Assembly: GCF_047495875.1 (NCBI RefSeq)
Contig: NC_092458.1
Coordinates: 111,959,727 to 112,023,726 of the forward strand
Direction of reading: 5' to 3'
DNA from: Pithys albifrons albifrons
Lineage: Eukaryota > Chordata > Aves > Passeriformes > Thamnophilidae
DNA length: 64,000 nt
Program-made: the position numbers and the translations under genes
Shown: one piece after another, positions 50,561-64,000 of the stretch
Layout: each line of letters begins with the position of its first letter
Position numbering within the stretch: position 1 is the stretch's first letter
The notes under the pieces: model-generated
What the model was told of the DNA's origin: nothing
Databases searched by the model: none
The model's input: only the letters and a program-made list of their open reading frames with translations

Positions 50561-53500
50561 GCTGGTCCCTCCCTAATTGCTCTTTACTAGTACTCTTTTC
50601 TAAGTGAGATTCCCATACCCATTGAACCACCGTGAGTTTGTGGTGGAGTAGTATTTGGTGAGGTGACAGTTTTTCCTAATGCCACCTAACATTTTACCTA
50701 CAGTTAGCACAGTTCCTAAGGAAGAAATATATTAAAAAAAATAATAATAATTAGAAGAGAATGTATTTTCCTGTGCTTTCTTTTGGGTGACAACTTTTTC
50801 TGCAGCATTGTCATCTTAAAGTCTGAAATGGAAGATAAACCATGAATAAAATTATGTGGGAGATATTACTTATAGATCTTGTAGATGAACAAAGATGTTA
50901 CAATTCTCCCTTCCAGCCTTAATGGCACTGTTGAGTAAAGTGCACTTTCCCCTTACATATGACATGGGCACAATTATGCAGCTGAGCAGCATTCCTATTT
51001 AGATCAAGACTTCATACAGTCCTGATAAAACTACTGTTAATTCATGCAATACAGATACTTTTCTCATTGAAACCCTTCTCATATGCTCATTATATTTATT
51101 TTATGTGTTCAAAGTCAACCACAGAAGCCAAAGGAATGCTGTATGGCAAGCCTGAAATTTTATTGTTTACAGAGGTGCTGCCACTATACAATTTCAGTTT
51201 TCACCTCTCAGTGGGTTTGAAGATATTTACGTGGAGATATGTACACAGCTAAGATGCTCAGGTAGGGGAAACTTGAAGATCTGCCTCAAGCCAGAAATTT
51301 ATCATTTTACACCACCTCAAGATTTGGTCCAGGCTTTGTGTTGTTCCATGTTTCTCACTGAAGTCAGTGTTCAGAGTTTGTCAGAATTTGCAGTGTTACC
51401 ATGTGCTGCTCTAAAGATAGTCTGGTTGCCAGAAACAGTGAAGTATGTCTGCGTGAAAGAAATAAACAGCAGGAGCAGAGGAACCCTTAACCCACAAAAG
51501 TTCCTAATTTTCACGAAAATGTACTTGGTAATTAAAACCAAATGGAAATATATGATGAAAACTATGGATTAACAGAACTGGCTGTTTAGAAATAAAATAT
51601 TCTCCTGGGTTTTTGGTTAGGTTTTTGTTTTTCACTATTTACCAGCAGTTTTTAATGAAAATTACTTTATTTAAAAATTATTGAGAGAATTACATGAAAT
51701 AATCAACATGACATTAAGTGGCATAACTGAAGTATGATTTGCTTAGTGAAAAGTAGGTACCCAAAAAATGGAATGAACCACAATATAAAAACCGACATGA
51801 TATTGTCAACTGACACTTATAGATTCTATTATTCTGTATTCAGCTAAATACAACTTCATTTTTCTATTTCTTCCAACATTCAAACACCATATTAAACTAT
51901 TGTACATTTTTTCTCTTTTTTGGCTCAAAAAAATAACAAACACAATTGAAATGCACACACAAATTAATCAAAGTTCCCATACAAATGTACTTCATCAATA
52001 CATTTTAAAGAATTCTCTCTAAATAAATTTGCTATTTCATTCTACTTAAAGATTTGTATGACTTTTCACATTACAAAACTCACCTCTGTTTGAACTATTC
52101 CACCAGTATTAATCTTTCCTCTTTGTTTTTTAAATATTTCAGAACCTCTATAGAAGATTAAAAATGCTGCTGAATTTTAAGTAGCTGTGAAAACTATGGC
52201 ATACATTCTCCATTTTTTGTAATTTGATATGGAAGTTGCTCTTTATGACAAAAAAATAATACAGTGAATTAACCTGTAATCCCAAAGCCATCTCAGTAAA
52301 GAGGAATTACTTATAAAAATCCAAGGCAGTAAAAATCATGTGACTTTTCACATTATTTCAGTTTTCTAAATTATTTTTACAACTAAAATTATAAATAGAA
52401 GAACAGACACAAAAAAATAGATTTTTTGTAAAACATTTTCTAACCTCTCTGCTAATCTAAAGAAGAAAACTTTATCAAAGCTTATGTTGATATATTCAGC
52501 TGTACTAAAAGCCATTTACTATCAGTGCCAGTCAAAGCATGTTAAGTTTTTGTCATCTGGTGCACTACATTCTAAATAAAACAGAGTGCAATTAAGTGCA
52601 AAGCAACAGAAGACTTTCAAGCTTTGTCTTCTATGAATTGGCCACCAAATGGTCTGATGGTAACAAAACCTTTGCTATTTCAGAAGAAAGCTGGAAAGGG
52701 GTGATTCAAAATTGAACCATTTCTGTCCACCTCTTCTGAAACAAAGTCAACTTCTAAATAGTTATTCTAGTCCTTTACGAAACAGATTTATTTTTCTAAG
52801 GGAAATCAGGGGAACCAAGATAATAAAGTAACTTTTTTAAAGATATATTAAGTACTAAACAAAAAACCTAATTCTCCTTGATCTAGAGTGGCAATAATCC
52901 ACTGCAGCTATCAAAAATTTTCAAGGTTTATAAATGCAAGTATACTAACTGAGCAGAATTTAATTGTTAAGGTCTGTCTATAGAAGGGAATTGTACCATA
53001 CTAAAAAAGCATGTGTATCAGACATATATATCCTCATGCCACATGTTTTACTGTATTATGGAACTGGAGAAGGGAATGAATATGTGGAACAGATTGTACC
53101 TACTGCTACTCAGCTACCACTAAATGTGTAATTAGGAACAACTTTCATAACACATTGAGAAGCTTAAATTTACGCAATTGTCCTGGTTTATTTTTTAAAA
53201 AATATTTTTCCATATGTGACCAATCCTTTGAATTTCAGTAGTCAATAAATCGCTTCCTACATTTCCTAAGTACCAAAAAAGGAATGAGAACTGTATCCTA
53301 TCTCCTATTTTGATTTATTACTGGGTTATTTAACATTTCTTGTCAGAGTAAAAGACCTTCAGTAAAACACATAAGAGTTAAACAAATTCCAAGTAAAATC
53401 AGATCATTTTGCCATAGGTCCTCAGCTTTGAGTTGTGTCCTTGGCTGAAAAGTTCTTCCACATAACTTGGAAAGCAATAGTGCAGTCTTAGCAGACCCAC

Positions 53501-54650
53501 TAAAACTTGAAAATAATTTCCTCCTCTTAACAAGGATTTTCTTTGTATTTAAACAGATATAATTAGTACAATAGTCACTGAAAATTCTGGTTTAGACAAC
53601 ACACAAGATCCAGTCCAGTGCTATTTGAAATCTGCGGACATAATGAAGTGCAAACCCAGATAAATCAACATTCCAAAAAGTGTTTAAATTAATTTTTAAA
53701 AAAATGCTTATATTCTTTTATATGTATTATAAAACAGGCCTATTTAAAATTAAATTTTAAGAAGGATAACATACATTAAGCTCTAAATTTACCACAACTT
53801 ATAAAATTCTCAAAACATAATTTAGGTTTAATGTCTTAAGCAGTTCATGTTTGTGCTGAAGTTTTATAATAGGCCAAGTCACAAGATCAATGGGAAAGAT
53901 CATTAAGTAGACTGAAAGTTTATTGAAGTGAAATTTACAGGCTTTGGCAGCAGTAGATTCACTTGCAGGTGCAAAGAATATTATTCAATGCATTTATTTT
54001 AAAACCTATGTCCTACAGTGCTATGAACTAATGGGTAAATAGGTTCAGCAGAACTCACTCTTCATTTTTACTCTAAAAACTGGTAAAATCTTGTCAGTTT
54101 GAAAATGGACAAATATGGTAACCACAATATGTCTGTTTACTAATCATATGTAATACTTCCTCTGGTGTAGAGGTATAGCAAACAAGCTGCAACCAAAGAA
54201 CATTTTTTAAAGTTTTAGATAATTACTGTTATTTTCTTAATGTTTTTTTCTACATTTTAGTTAAATTCTCTTTTATATGAAGTTCTAATTGGGTGGAAAG
54301 TAAGTAAAGCTAATACCCTTTCAATGCTAAGTGCTCTTATTGGTGATTCTCAGTGGCAATTCATCACTACAAAAAAAAATTTAAAAAAGGAAAAAGGCAT
54401 CTACTTTATTTCATAATTTCTTAAATAAATGTTTATAATATTTCCCATAGAACATCTCCATTAGGAAATATGAGCTTTGTACTTGGAATTGACATCTTTA
54501 GTGACTGGCACAGAGAGGAAATCCACTTCCCTTTAGAGAACTGATTAAATCAATGCAAATGCAAAGCAAGTTCAGAACTATTATTTGATTTTAGTTTTCC
54601 TGATGGATTAGAATCATAAATAAAAACACCGCTTAAGTTTAATATTTACA

Positions 54651-54670
54651 GCTTTCATTGCAATGAAAGC
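54651..54670. repeat. Perfect 20-base palindrome
   Basis: GCTTTCATTGCAATGAAAGC is its own reverse complement, centred on TTGCAA. Confidence 0.95.
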
Positions 54671-57600
54671 ATTGTAGCTTGAGCCACAACTGAGATATTG
54701 CATGGGGAAGAAGTGTATTTATAACTTACCTGAACCAAATCTCAACATTCAAGAAACTGAAAGAGTCATACTAAACATGGACAGAGGGGAATTTTGGTTT
54801 GGAAGCTACAGGGGCAACATAAACAATGTTTGGGGATGCCAAAGGTGCTCAGCTTTTGATTTGATCTTAATTTTCACAAGACCCAAAACCACCTGCTTAC
54901 TTTTTCAAGAAGGACCCACCAATGAAATCACCAATGGATGAAACTGCTGTCAAGTTATAGGAATGTATATTCACAACATCACCAATTTTAATACATATCA
55001 GAGGAAAACATTTTGGTAGGAGCTCTGTGAGGATAGTCCTGGCAGGTGCAGAGCTGCTTTAAACCAAGGTCACTTCCAGTCCTCTCTGAGTCACAGTCTG
55101 CATTGGTGACATTTCCATGCCACAAACAATTTTAAAAATAAGCACAGCTAAATAATAACACATCTCTTTGTGCCCTCTCCCCATCACATCAGATATGCTC
55201 CCTTCCTCTCATGGTTCCCATGGCAATGAAACCACCCTCACCTGCTATTTCATAGCACACCTCCTCCTTGTGCTACCCCCACCCTGGCACACCCCAAACA
55301 CACCAAACATGGAAACTCTGGCAGTTCTACTCACATTGATAAAATTAACAGCCTGGGGGCTGAAAGGATGGAAACTCAAACCTCCTCTCTCAGACGTATA
55401 GCTGTGGTAGCCCTCCCAGAGCCTGAACAAACAAACAAATACAAGAAACGCTAAGCATGTGTCATGAAGTTACTTCTTCACGTAACCATGGCAAAGTGTG
55501 GGCAGCTAAGCAAAACTGTGATCATTTTGAATGGTTTAAAATATTCTTATTGTCATTAGAGAGTCCAATGAATGGCCAAATAGGGTTTACACCAACTGCA
55601 TGATTCAGGATTAGATACCAAACTGGGGTTGGTACTTCTCTTTGCATTGGACTTTGTCAGAAAATGTCAATCTAATGAGAAAATTCTAAATTATATTTAA
55701 TTTTTAGGCATGACTTCTTCCTTTTATCGTTCACCCCCTCCACCCCCCAAAAACACACACCCAGTAAAGCTCTAGGCACCCAGGAACTTTAAATCAGAGT
55801 AAAAGGGACACAGTGCAGGTCCCTTTGCCCTCTCTTTAAATGTGGGACAGCAGCATCCCTGGCAGCCTGTGGGCTCCCTGGGCACTTCTACAGAACTAAG
55901 CCAAATGATATGACACCTTTTGGAAAATGTTCCTATGAAGATTTTGCTGCTTAGCAGTTATTACTGTTAGTAACTGTAATGGTAAACTAAGAGTTAGTGT
56001 AATTTAAGTGCAAGTTTTTATAGCTGCTTGAAAATATCTTAGTAACTCATCTGAGCCATGATTTATCTATACTATTAATATTTTAATAAATCTCTCTACA
56101 CCAGCTGATAACTTTCATATGATTTTTCCCCCTTTCAGCTACAACCTGACCAAGGTTATTGCAAATTTTATACTTTTTTTTCTTAAATCCATCTTATCTA
56201 ATATTACTGCTTTTAGAGCTGCAAAGCCACATCAGCAAAGCAGATAGCTATGCAACTTTGCAGCCCATCAGACAGAACATAAATTGTTGCATGTGAGGGT
56301 TCTTTGGGTATTTCCTGACAGGAAGATGAGTAAAGCAGAGGCACAGGTGCCTGCTGCCACTTGAGAAAATTGTGGCCTTTCTCACAACTCTAACGAGTCA
56401 CACTGACTGGCACAACACATGGACATTTGGCTGTGTGGGCCCCATTCAGCTGTACTGTGAGGAGTAAAAAGGGCTGAATGGCATCCATGTGGTTGACACC
56501 TTGCTATGCTGAGTAACCAGGTAAACATTTCAGCAGCAGAAGAGGGTTAAAAATATATTTTAAATATAATTCTTTTCATTTCAGAGGAGTAGATAGCTAC
56601 CAATATGCAGTATGCTGATGTGGTGGAGAATAACTACCAATAAAGCTCTTTGCTTTCAGTACCTGAATAGTTTGAAGCATTTTTCATTATAAGACCTACA
56701 GCCAGAAACTGGAAATAATGATGTGGCCTTACAGTGTGCTGAGTTGTTACTATGAAATGATTAGATTGGACTTAGTGGATGATAGATTTAAGATACTGAA
56801 TACAAACAGGTTCCTTAAATTTTTCACCTTTTATCTCTATCTAGAGATTGTTCCCATATTATATTATGAAGCCCTCCTATGTTTATGTATCTCATTATCA
56901 GACTTGATGCCTTAAATTTATTCATTCATCAAAAGTCTTATGCAGTCTAAGATCATACTTGCCCTGCTTTCTCAGTTATGACACACACCCCTCATCTGAA
57001 AATTTTATCAGTCTTTAGTTACTCTCTCTCAATCATTCGCTCACATCTTTTCCTTTCAATTATCTCTGAGCAACCTGGAGGTATAGAAAATGCTTTCTAA
57101 AAAGTAGGGTAACACTGTCCAACCTCCTCCCGATCTCTTTTCTCCCTCCACTCCAAAATCCCTGAGTCTTAACCATGATTTATGAAAATAAGGAGTGGAG
57201 TTCACTAGGTGATGTCTGTGATATGGGAATGGTAATAGTACCTTTGGGAACATTATTATCTTTATTATTTTATCAACTCTGTGCTAGAGGGTGATCAACA
57301 CTAAAATCACTCAAAAAAATGAGAGAGAAATAAATCCAGGAGAAGTTATAGAAGAAGTAAAAGTGATTCATTCTCCCATCTTATTTGCTTCCTGGAATAC
57401 TATCCTTCCATTTATTACTCCTATCCCTTAATTATAATAGAACAGAAACCTGCATATTAGAATATTTGACACAGTGAGTTATACTTCCTCCTCTCCAAAC
57501 AGCACTTTGCATTAAGGACCTCTCATTTCACTTGCAATAGTCTTCCAATTCATGGTATTTTTTAGATCTGACTTTCATCACGGATATTTTTTGATACACA

Positions 57601-57924
57601 GTTTTACACATGAGTAATTGCAGAGATAGTTTTGCTCTACTCAACAACAATTCAGAAGCACAGCTTAGAATAATAAGTTTACCTATTGTTAATTTTGCAA
57701 TGAAGTACTTAAATCTGATGACCAAGTTTCAGAGATTTGATCCAAAAGCTATAATCTAGCTTATTAGTATCTTCAATGGTGTGCTAAGTCCAAGAGATGC
57801 CACAAAGAAAAATCAAGTTTGTCACCGTGCAGGAAGTCAAGGGAATTGCATAACTGGCAACGATTGTATGTGAATTTGTGAAGGATCTGCTTTCAGCTCA
57901 AAGCATAACTAGGACAAAAAAAAA

Positions 57925-58460
57925 GTACAGGTACAGAATGGTCAAGGTTGGCAGGGACCTCAGGATTTCATCTGGCCCAAGCCTCCTGCCCAAGCAGGGC
58001 CACCCAGTTGCCCAGGACCATGTCCAGACAGTTTTTTGAATACCACCAAGAATGGATATTCCACAACCTCCCCGGGAAACTTGTGACACTGCTCAGTCAC
58101 TGTCACAGTGAATAAATGCTTTCTGATGTTCAGAAGGGATCCCCTGTGCTGCAGTCCGTGCCCATTGCATCTTGCCCTGTCACTGGGCACCACTGAAAAG
58201 AGCCTGGCTCCACATTCTTTACATCCTCTCAGTGTATGACGCATGTATGAGATCCCCCCAATACCTTCTTTTCCCCAGGCTGAACAGTTCCAGCTGTCTC
58301 AGCCTTTCCTCATAGGAGAGGTGCTCCAGTCTCTTAATCCTTTCAGTGGCCTTTTACTGGACTCTCCAGTAGCTTCATCTCTTTTGTACTGGGAAAAAGT
58401 ACAAGAACATGAAACTGGTGCCTCCCATTCTAAGGGAGAGAACACCCTGCCTCATCTGCA
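57925..58460 (-). mobile_element. Diverged CR1 LINE fragment with ORF2 relic
   Basis: GGTCAAGGTTGGCAGGGACC, then TTGCCCAGGACCATGTCCAG, open the element in reverse orientation. On the minus strand the ORF2 C-terminus is still legible (ARLFSVVPSDRARCNGH, then LNIRKHLFTVTVTEQ and GEVVEYPFLVVFKK). Several mutations show it is dead and older than the copy at 3730. Confidence 0.9.
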
Positions 58461-61400
58461 TACTTGTCACAGCGAAATTCGTGATGGTCACACTCTTGGT
58501 TTTCTAGTCTCTGCTGAGAGCAGCTCAAAGTTGAGAAGGCAAGAAACTCCAGTTTCTTCAGCTTTGGCAAACCAATGCTACCTCCTAGCAGGAGCTGAGC
58601 ACATCCTGTCCTTTCAGACAACAAGGTATCCAAAGTCAAATTAGAACATTTACTGTAAGAGATACTCCATAAAAATGTCCCTTTGGTAGTAATGGATAAG
58701 CCTCAGAAGCAGTGGAAGAGTGGTTTAGGAATATATATTCAGATTACTAAGAATAATTATTTATCTATACTAATATTGTCTCAAAAAGTTGTTTTTTTTT
58801 CCCCCTCGATTTTAGGCAACACTTGATACATTTGTTATGTTCTTATTCTTTTAGTCTTCATTCCATGTCTCCTCACACAACTTACTAAAGACAAAATCAA
58901 TTACTACTGAACCTTCGCAAGCCCAAATTCAAATCCAATAAAACACATAAGCACACAAATAGATCTCTGTAACTTTGCACATGCACAGTTGCATGTTTTA
59001 AACAAAGACTCAAATCAGTCTGGTGTTTTCAGACATGAGATATGGAAGAAGAGCCTTAATAAATGATTTGATTCGCATCTAATTGTTACTAAATGGCCAA
59101 TTCTTATACAGAGGTTATTTCACCTCCTTGTGTGTTCCCTCAGCACTCAGATTTTCAGTGATTTGTGCTGTGTATTCTGCTTAATCATTAAATCAAAGCA
59201 TGTGACTCTGTAGACAAGGACCTCTTATTTTTCTGAAGAGCTGAGATTTGAAAACACAGGACATGTGTAACTCATCTGCATTAGTAGAAAGAATATTTGA
59301 AATTCTTTTTATTTGTCATTTAGACAGCATATGTAAACTTTTTCTCATTTGCTTTGCAACACTTAGATGTGCAAGAATGAAAATGTTTTTGCAGTTAGTC
59401 ACTATTGAAAAAACAGCAAATATCAATTCCAAATACTTTAGGAGCATCACATAGCCACAAATAGATTTAAAAGTTATGCACAAATATCCATGACCACAAT
59501 AAATTCCCTAAGGAAAGTTCTGAAACAGCATTAAGCACAATGGGAACAAGAGAGTACAGGTGATTCTGACAGAGATTACAAGAAACAGAAGGAGCTGTAC
59601 GTGGCACTTGTTAGCAGCAATCAATGTCCAAACGTACAGAAATATTTGTCCTCAGTGGAGCAGTTAAGTCTGGATACTTATCAGCAGTGCACAAGCAAGG
59701 AATTCTGCTTGCTAAGCTGAATTTATCAACCTCATCTTCAACTACAACAAATCCATAGAACAGAAACAATTCTGGTCTTTGTAGGGAATGCCCTGTACCT
59801 TTAGGTACCTTCTCTCAGTTGGCTCAGATGCAGGTAAAAAAAAAAATCAAAACAACAAAAGCACCATGGGATATTTGCTTGAGGACCATCATGAAAATCC
59901 ATATAAATTTCCCACAACAAGTATAAAACTATAACATTCAAAATGCCACAGTTATCAATGACAGCAGGATTTCTTCAGTGACCTCTGAATGTTAACCCTT
60001 CATTTACTGTGATTATTAGTTTTTCTTTTTAAATTAAAAATTTTTGAAGGACTAGAAAGCATTATTTAAAAAAATCCATCCTGTCCCTGAAGAGAGAAGC
60101 TCCACAATGGATCAATTTGGCTTTGTTTTCATTGTAAGAAGCATCTGATAATGCTCTAAGATGGATCCTGAGTGTCCAAATATAAAGAATACCTGCATAA
60201 TAGGCAACATTTTTTTTTTAATCCCTGAAGTCTCCCTTCACAAAAGTACTCAGTCAGTGGAAGTACATATTCATTTCTATGGTGGCTGAAGACCTGGAAC
60301 TCTTTATATGACAAGGAAATTTAGCTGAAAACATCCCTATACAAGACACATCAGGACTATTTATGTTTTGTTCTCAGCCAAGGACATCTTGTAAGGCAAA
60401 TTCTTCTTCTACTCTACTGATATCATTTTGGTGGAAGACTTATTAAATCAAAATTGAACCTGAAGTGTCTCTACAATCTCAGACTAGAGACTGTTCCATT
60501 TTCACAAGTGCTCTGAGACTCTTCTGGAAAAGCAAGCTAAAAGTTTAAATAACCAATATTAGTCTGAATTAATTTGTTAACCTGTTCAATTAAATTAGGC
60601 TGCTTTCATGCCCTTAGTTACATATAGAGCAATGGGGAAATTTTTCTCTTCCATGCTGCCTACAACCTGCTTAAAGGAGCATTCATACAAGTCTGAGGCA
60701 TGAGTTTTTATGGCATCCCTGTCCTCATCCCTTTTCCATATTGCCCTTCCTTCTTGAAGCACAATAGGCTTCAGTTCAGAGCAATTTATTCTTCTGCTAC
60801 ACGAGCCTCACTGAGCAGGTCCCATGTGAGAATGTGAAGACAACAGTAAAAAGAACAATGAAAATTAATGTCCTTATTATAGTCCACTAGGGGGAAGTTT
60901 GCACTTGGAGATCCTTCCCCAGCTTTCCCTTCATCTTTGCTCCCACTATGGTGCACAAAGCTCTGAAAACAAGTAAATTTTTGCACAAATCAGAACCAGA
61001 GGCCTGACTCTAAAGATTTGTGGTTTAATCTAACAACTGGCTGCTAATGACCATAGTAATCCTAAATTCTCTGTCCTCTTCCCTGCCAATCTCCCCAACA
61101 ACTCGTTCTCCAGGAACAGCCTGACATTCCTTGAGGGTAAGGTAAACTTGAAACTAGAAATATATCTGAAACATTTGATCTTCTATCAAAATTTGCCAAC
61201 ATCAGCCAGTAGATTGAAAACATGATGTGGAAGCCTCAGACAGAGAGTGCATACAAAACATTGGGATTGCATCAAATTAACAATGCCATATGCAAAAAAA
61301 AAAAAAAAAAGTTAAAGATTGCTGTCCCAGAACAAGAATCAAATTGGATTACAGACTGAAACTACACATCACTCATATCTGTCATGACTTTTTAAATAAA

Positions 61401-64000
61401 TCTGACAAAAATAGGAATTACTTATTGAAATTTAGCTGTTTGAATCAGCACCGTGGGTTTCTTGCTGCACTAAAAGGAAGTTCCTGTCACTGAGAAATGC
61501 AGAGAAAATAAACTGTCTTTTAAAGAGCAATTTATTTCTTCGGTTTCTCAAATCATGATAGGATGACTAAGTGACCAGTTTTCCTCAGGAAAGAAGGCAG
61601 GAGCAAGATCTAACTTTTGAATGGCTGTAGTTAGCAGTTTGGAGCACGCGAAAAGCCTAAATTTGGAACACTGTCAGTTGCTTGACAGATAATGAAAAAA
61701 TACATATTCGTTCAGAATGAAAGTAAAGGCACGGAATTGCATAGAAAACAGGAAAGAAATTAATTATTTGGTAAACAAGGGTTTCTGAACTAGCTGAGGC
61801 AGTTTCTGGAGCAGCTCTTTTCTTGGTCACTAAAAACAACATGTTTTTATTTTCAGCAGATGTTGTTTAGTCATTCTAAATCTCACTGTTTGAAATTAAA
61901 GGAGAAACAGCAACTTGGCTTCCAAAACTTTTAAACAAGTTTTAACATCATGAATTGTGTGATTATTTTGCTTTTACTTTTTACATTTGGATCAACAGCC
62001 TATGACCAGTTCAATATCTAAAGAGTTCCTCAGCAAAGGCAGACAGCAGACTTTCCTGCAGTATTTCATTTTAATGAAAGCCAATGTTTTCAGTGCAATT
62101 TATTGATTCCAGTAAGTTGAGCCTTTTGGAAAACATTCAAATCACAAAACTTATTGCCATCAAAGCTGAAAAGAACACTTACAGGTTTGGGTTTTTAAAT
62201 ATTAGGTTCTATAAATGCTTCCACAAAGAAAGAGCGAGTACAAGTTCACACCATCAAAGTTTTAACATCATCACAATCAAATCACAAGTGGTAGACTAAA
62301 CTGATTACAAAGGCTACCTATTCCAAAATCTGAATAGCATTGTATATCATGTTTATATCACCTAGAGAAAATTGATCCTTTAAACTGCTTCAAAAACACC
62401 TACATTTGCATATGGAATAAAGGTTTCTTTCAACCTCAAAAATATCCTTCCTATAAGTTCTATTTACTGTTACACTTTCTTTTAAAATTACACCTCGTAG
62501 AGATGACATGTTATCTACCCTGAATCCAGGTCTTTGGAATGGTGAAAGGAAAATGCTATTGCCATTTCAAAATACTGAAAAAATCTCCTTGCAAGGCCTA
62601 TATATTGGTAAATGCCCAGTCACCATTGTAGGCAGTCAGCAAAAATATCTTGCCTGGCCAGAACACCTGGCTCCAAAGATCATGTTAAGGACCCTTATTG
62701 CTGAAATACAGGTGGTTTATTTTGAAGTTGCTGTTTTGGTTTTTTTTCCTTCTAGAAACAATATTTTGCCCCAACACAAGAGGTAATAAAATATATTCTA
62801 ATTTTAAAAATATGCAGCCTCGTCTCCCTTTCTTTCGCTATATTAAATATTTTTTTTCTTTAAAAGCGGCAAAACAATAATAACAAATTCAACATCTTTA
62901 TGGTGAGCAAGATAGTCTTTTCCTAAACGTCAGCAGTATTGGCAACCTCTTTCAAAAATTAATTTTTCAGGTGTCAAAGGTCATGTTTGATGTGTGCAGG
63001 TAAATATATAATAAAGTCTGTGCATGCTCAACAAACCATCCTGACAGGACCCACTAATCACTCTTTGTTGAATGAAAACTGAAATCCACTGCTACACAGC
63101 AAATATCATTTGAAGCAAACTTTTTATGCTTGCCAGTGTTTTATCCACCAGATTACACAGAAACCAGCTTTTAAAAATGTAGAATATACCAAGTGCTGGA
63201 AGGGCCACCAGAGCGAGCATCTCCAGCTCTATGAATAGAATCCAGTCCAAGAGAGACAGATCAAGAGAAACACACTCGAATATTAACAAACCTTATTGCA
63301 GAAAGTTGCAAAGTGCAATCCAGGCTTCACTCTGGCCTTTGTATACATAATCTAAGGGGTGTGTGGGAAATCAGGTTTTATTCCTTTTCTTTCCTGTAAA
63401 AGCAGAAAGATAGCACATTGCATCTCGCATTTATCTCTTACTAACACACCTCTTAAATTTTTTACAAGCAGTGCTACAATGAATGTTGCTTATTATATCA
63501 AAAAGCTATAAACAGCTGAGATTTCCATGGCAACATCTTGGCTCCCCAATTAACATAAATCCTGGGTAATGTTCTGACAAATCCCAAAAGAAGAGACTTT
63601 CAAAGGTAGCAAAGGATAGACACTTTGCCAAGAGAGATCTTGGGACAGCTGTGCACGAGAAACACCTGGAGTGATTACCATATATGCCCATCCCACTGGT
63701 GAAGCAAAGCAATTTAATCTCTGCTGAAGGCATTACGGGCTGACTTTTATGACATTACAGCATAAATGTTAAACACTGCAATTACATTTTACGCTGTTAT
63801 AATTCTTGTGTACTGCTTTCGCTTTCTGTTCTAATCTGCAGCTTCATTTTGTTTTTAAAGACAGGGCTATCAGTGACATTTTCACAAATGTTGCAGCCAT
63901 TCCTGCTGTTCTCTAGAAAAGTTCTACACCAAATAGTAACTATGAGTTTATTGTTCTCTCTGCCTTCCATATGCACCAGGTAATAATTCCACAACGGGAG
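58461..64000. other. Upstream intergenic DNA, distal part 2
   Basis: AT-rich sequence with a poly-A run at about 61294-61310. I see no gene, RNA gene or recognisable repeat. Open frames up to about 92 codons have no family resemblance. Confidence 0.65.

Larger units (their letters stand above)
43846..57924. other. Upstream intergenic DNA, distal part 1
   Basis: No gene is supported. It contains a 24-base tandem repeat at 45247-45312, a hairpin at 50083-50106, a homeodomain/POU-motif-rich stretch at about 50280-50560 and a perfect 20-base palindrome at 54651-54670. The 51600-54700 part is especially AT-rich. Confidence 0.7.

Noticed and set aside
57960..58644. Open frames of 94 (minus) and 133 (plus) codons
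   Set aside because: They fall in the CR1 fragment at 57925-58460. The minus frame is the degraded ORF2 end and the plus frame is its shadow.

Overview
This window is vertebrate nuclear DNA, almost certainly from a bird. It contains one recognisable protein-coding gene in four widely spaced exons, GT-AG introns of 5 to 9 kb, one CpG island, and interspersed fragments of the CR1 LINE, the dominant avian retroposon. CR1 is recognisable by its ATTCTATG-type terminal repeat and by its reverse-transcriptase C-terminus. I see no bacterial features, CRISPR arrays, functional RNA genes, or intact retroviruses. Bird order cannot be resolved by reading alone.

The gene is VGLL3 (vestigial-like family member 3), a transcriptional cofactor of TEAD factors, on the minus strand. 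The coding exons are 23465-23373, 14230-13975, 8511-8011 and 846-803. Together they give 894 coding bases and a 297-residue protein. All six splice sites are canonical and all phases agree: phase 0 for intron 1, phase 1 for introns 2 and 3. The Tondu (TEAD-binding) motif is in exon 2. The proline/histidine-rich middle and conserved C-terminal block are in exon 3. The last 13 residues sit on a tiny coding segment in exon 4. The 3' UTR runs off the left edge, since no polyadenylation signal lies between 1 and 802.

Layout: 1-802 is 3' UTR. 847-8010 is intron 3, with a CR1 fragment and a 5S-rRNA-derived element. 8512-13974 is intron 2, with two CR1 relics, A/C-rich tracts and a three-copy tandem repeat. 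14231-23372 is intron 1. About 22835-23800 is the CpG island and promoter, with a TATA box near 23620. From about 23800 to 64000 is 40 kb of 5' intergenic DNA with no gene I can support. It holds three more CR1 relics, ancient repeat traces, several short perfect or near-perfect palindromes, and stretches that could be regulatory.

I did not find a new multi-gene system. The most unusual items are the 5S-derived SINE-like element in intron 3, the strong GC hairpin 100 bp inside intron 1, a cluster of repeated CATGAT-type motifs about 2 kb upstream of the promoter, and several palindromes in the upstream desert.
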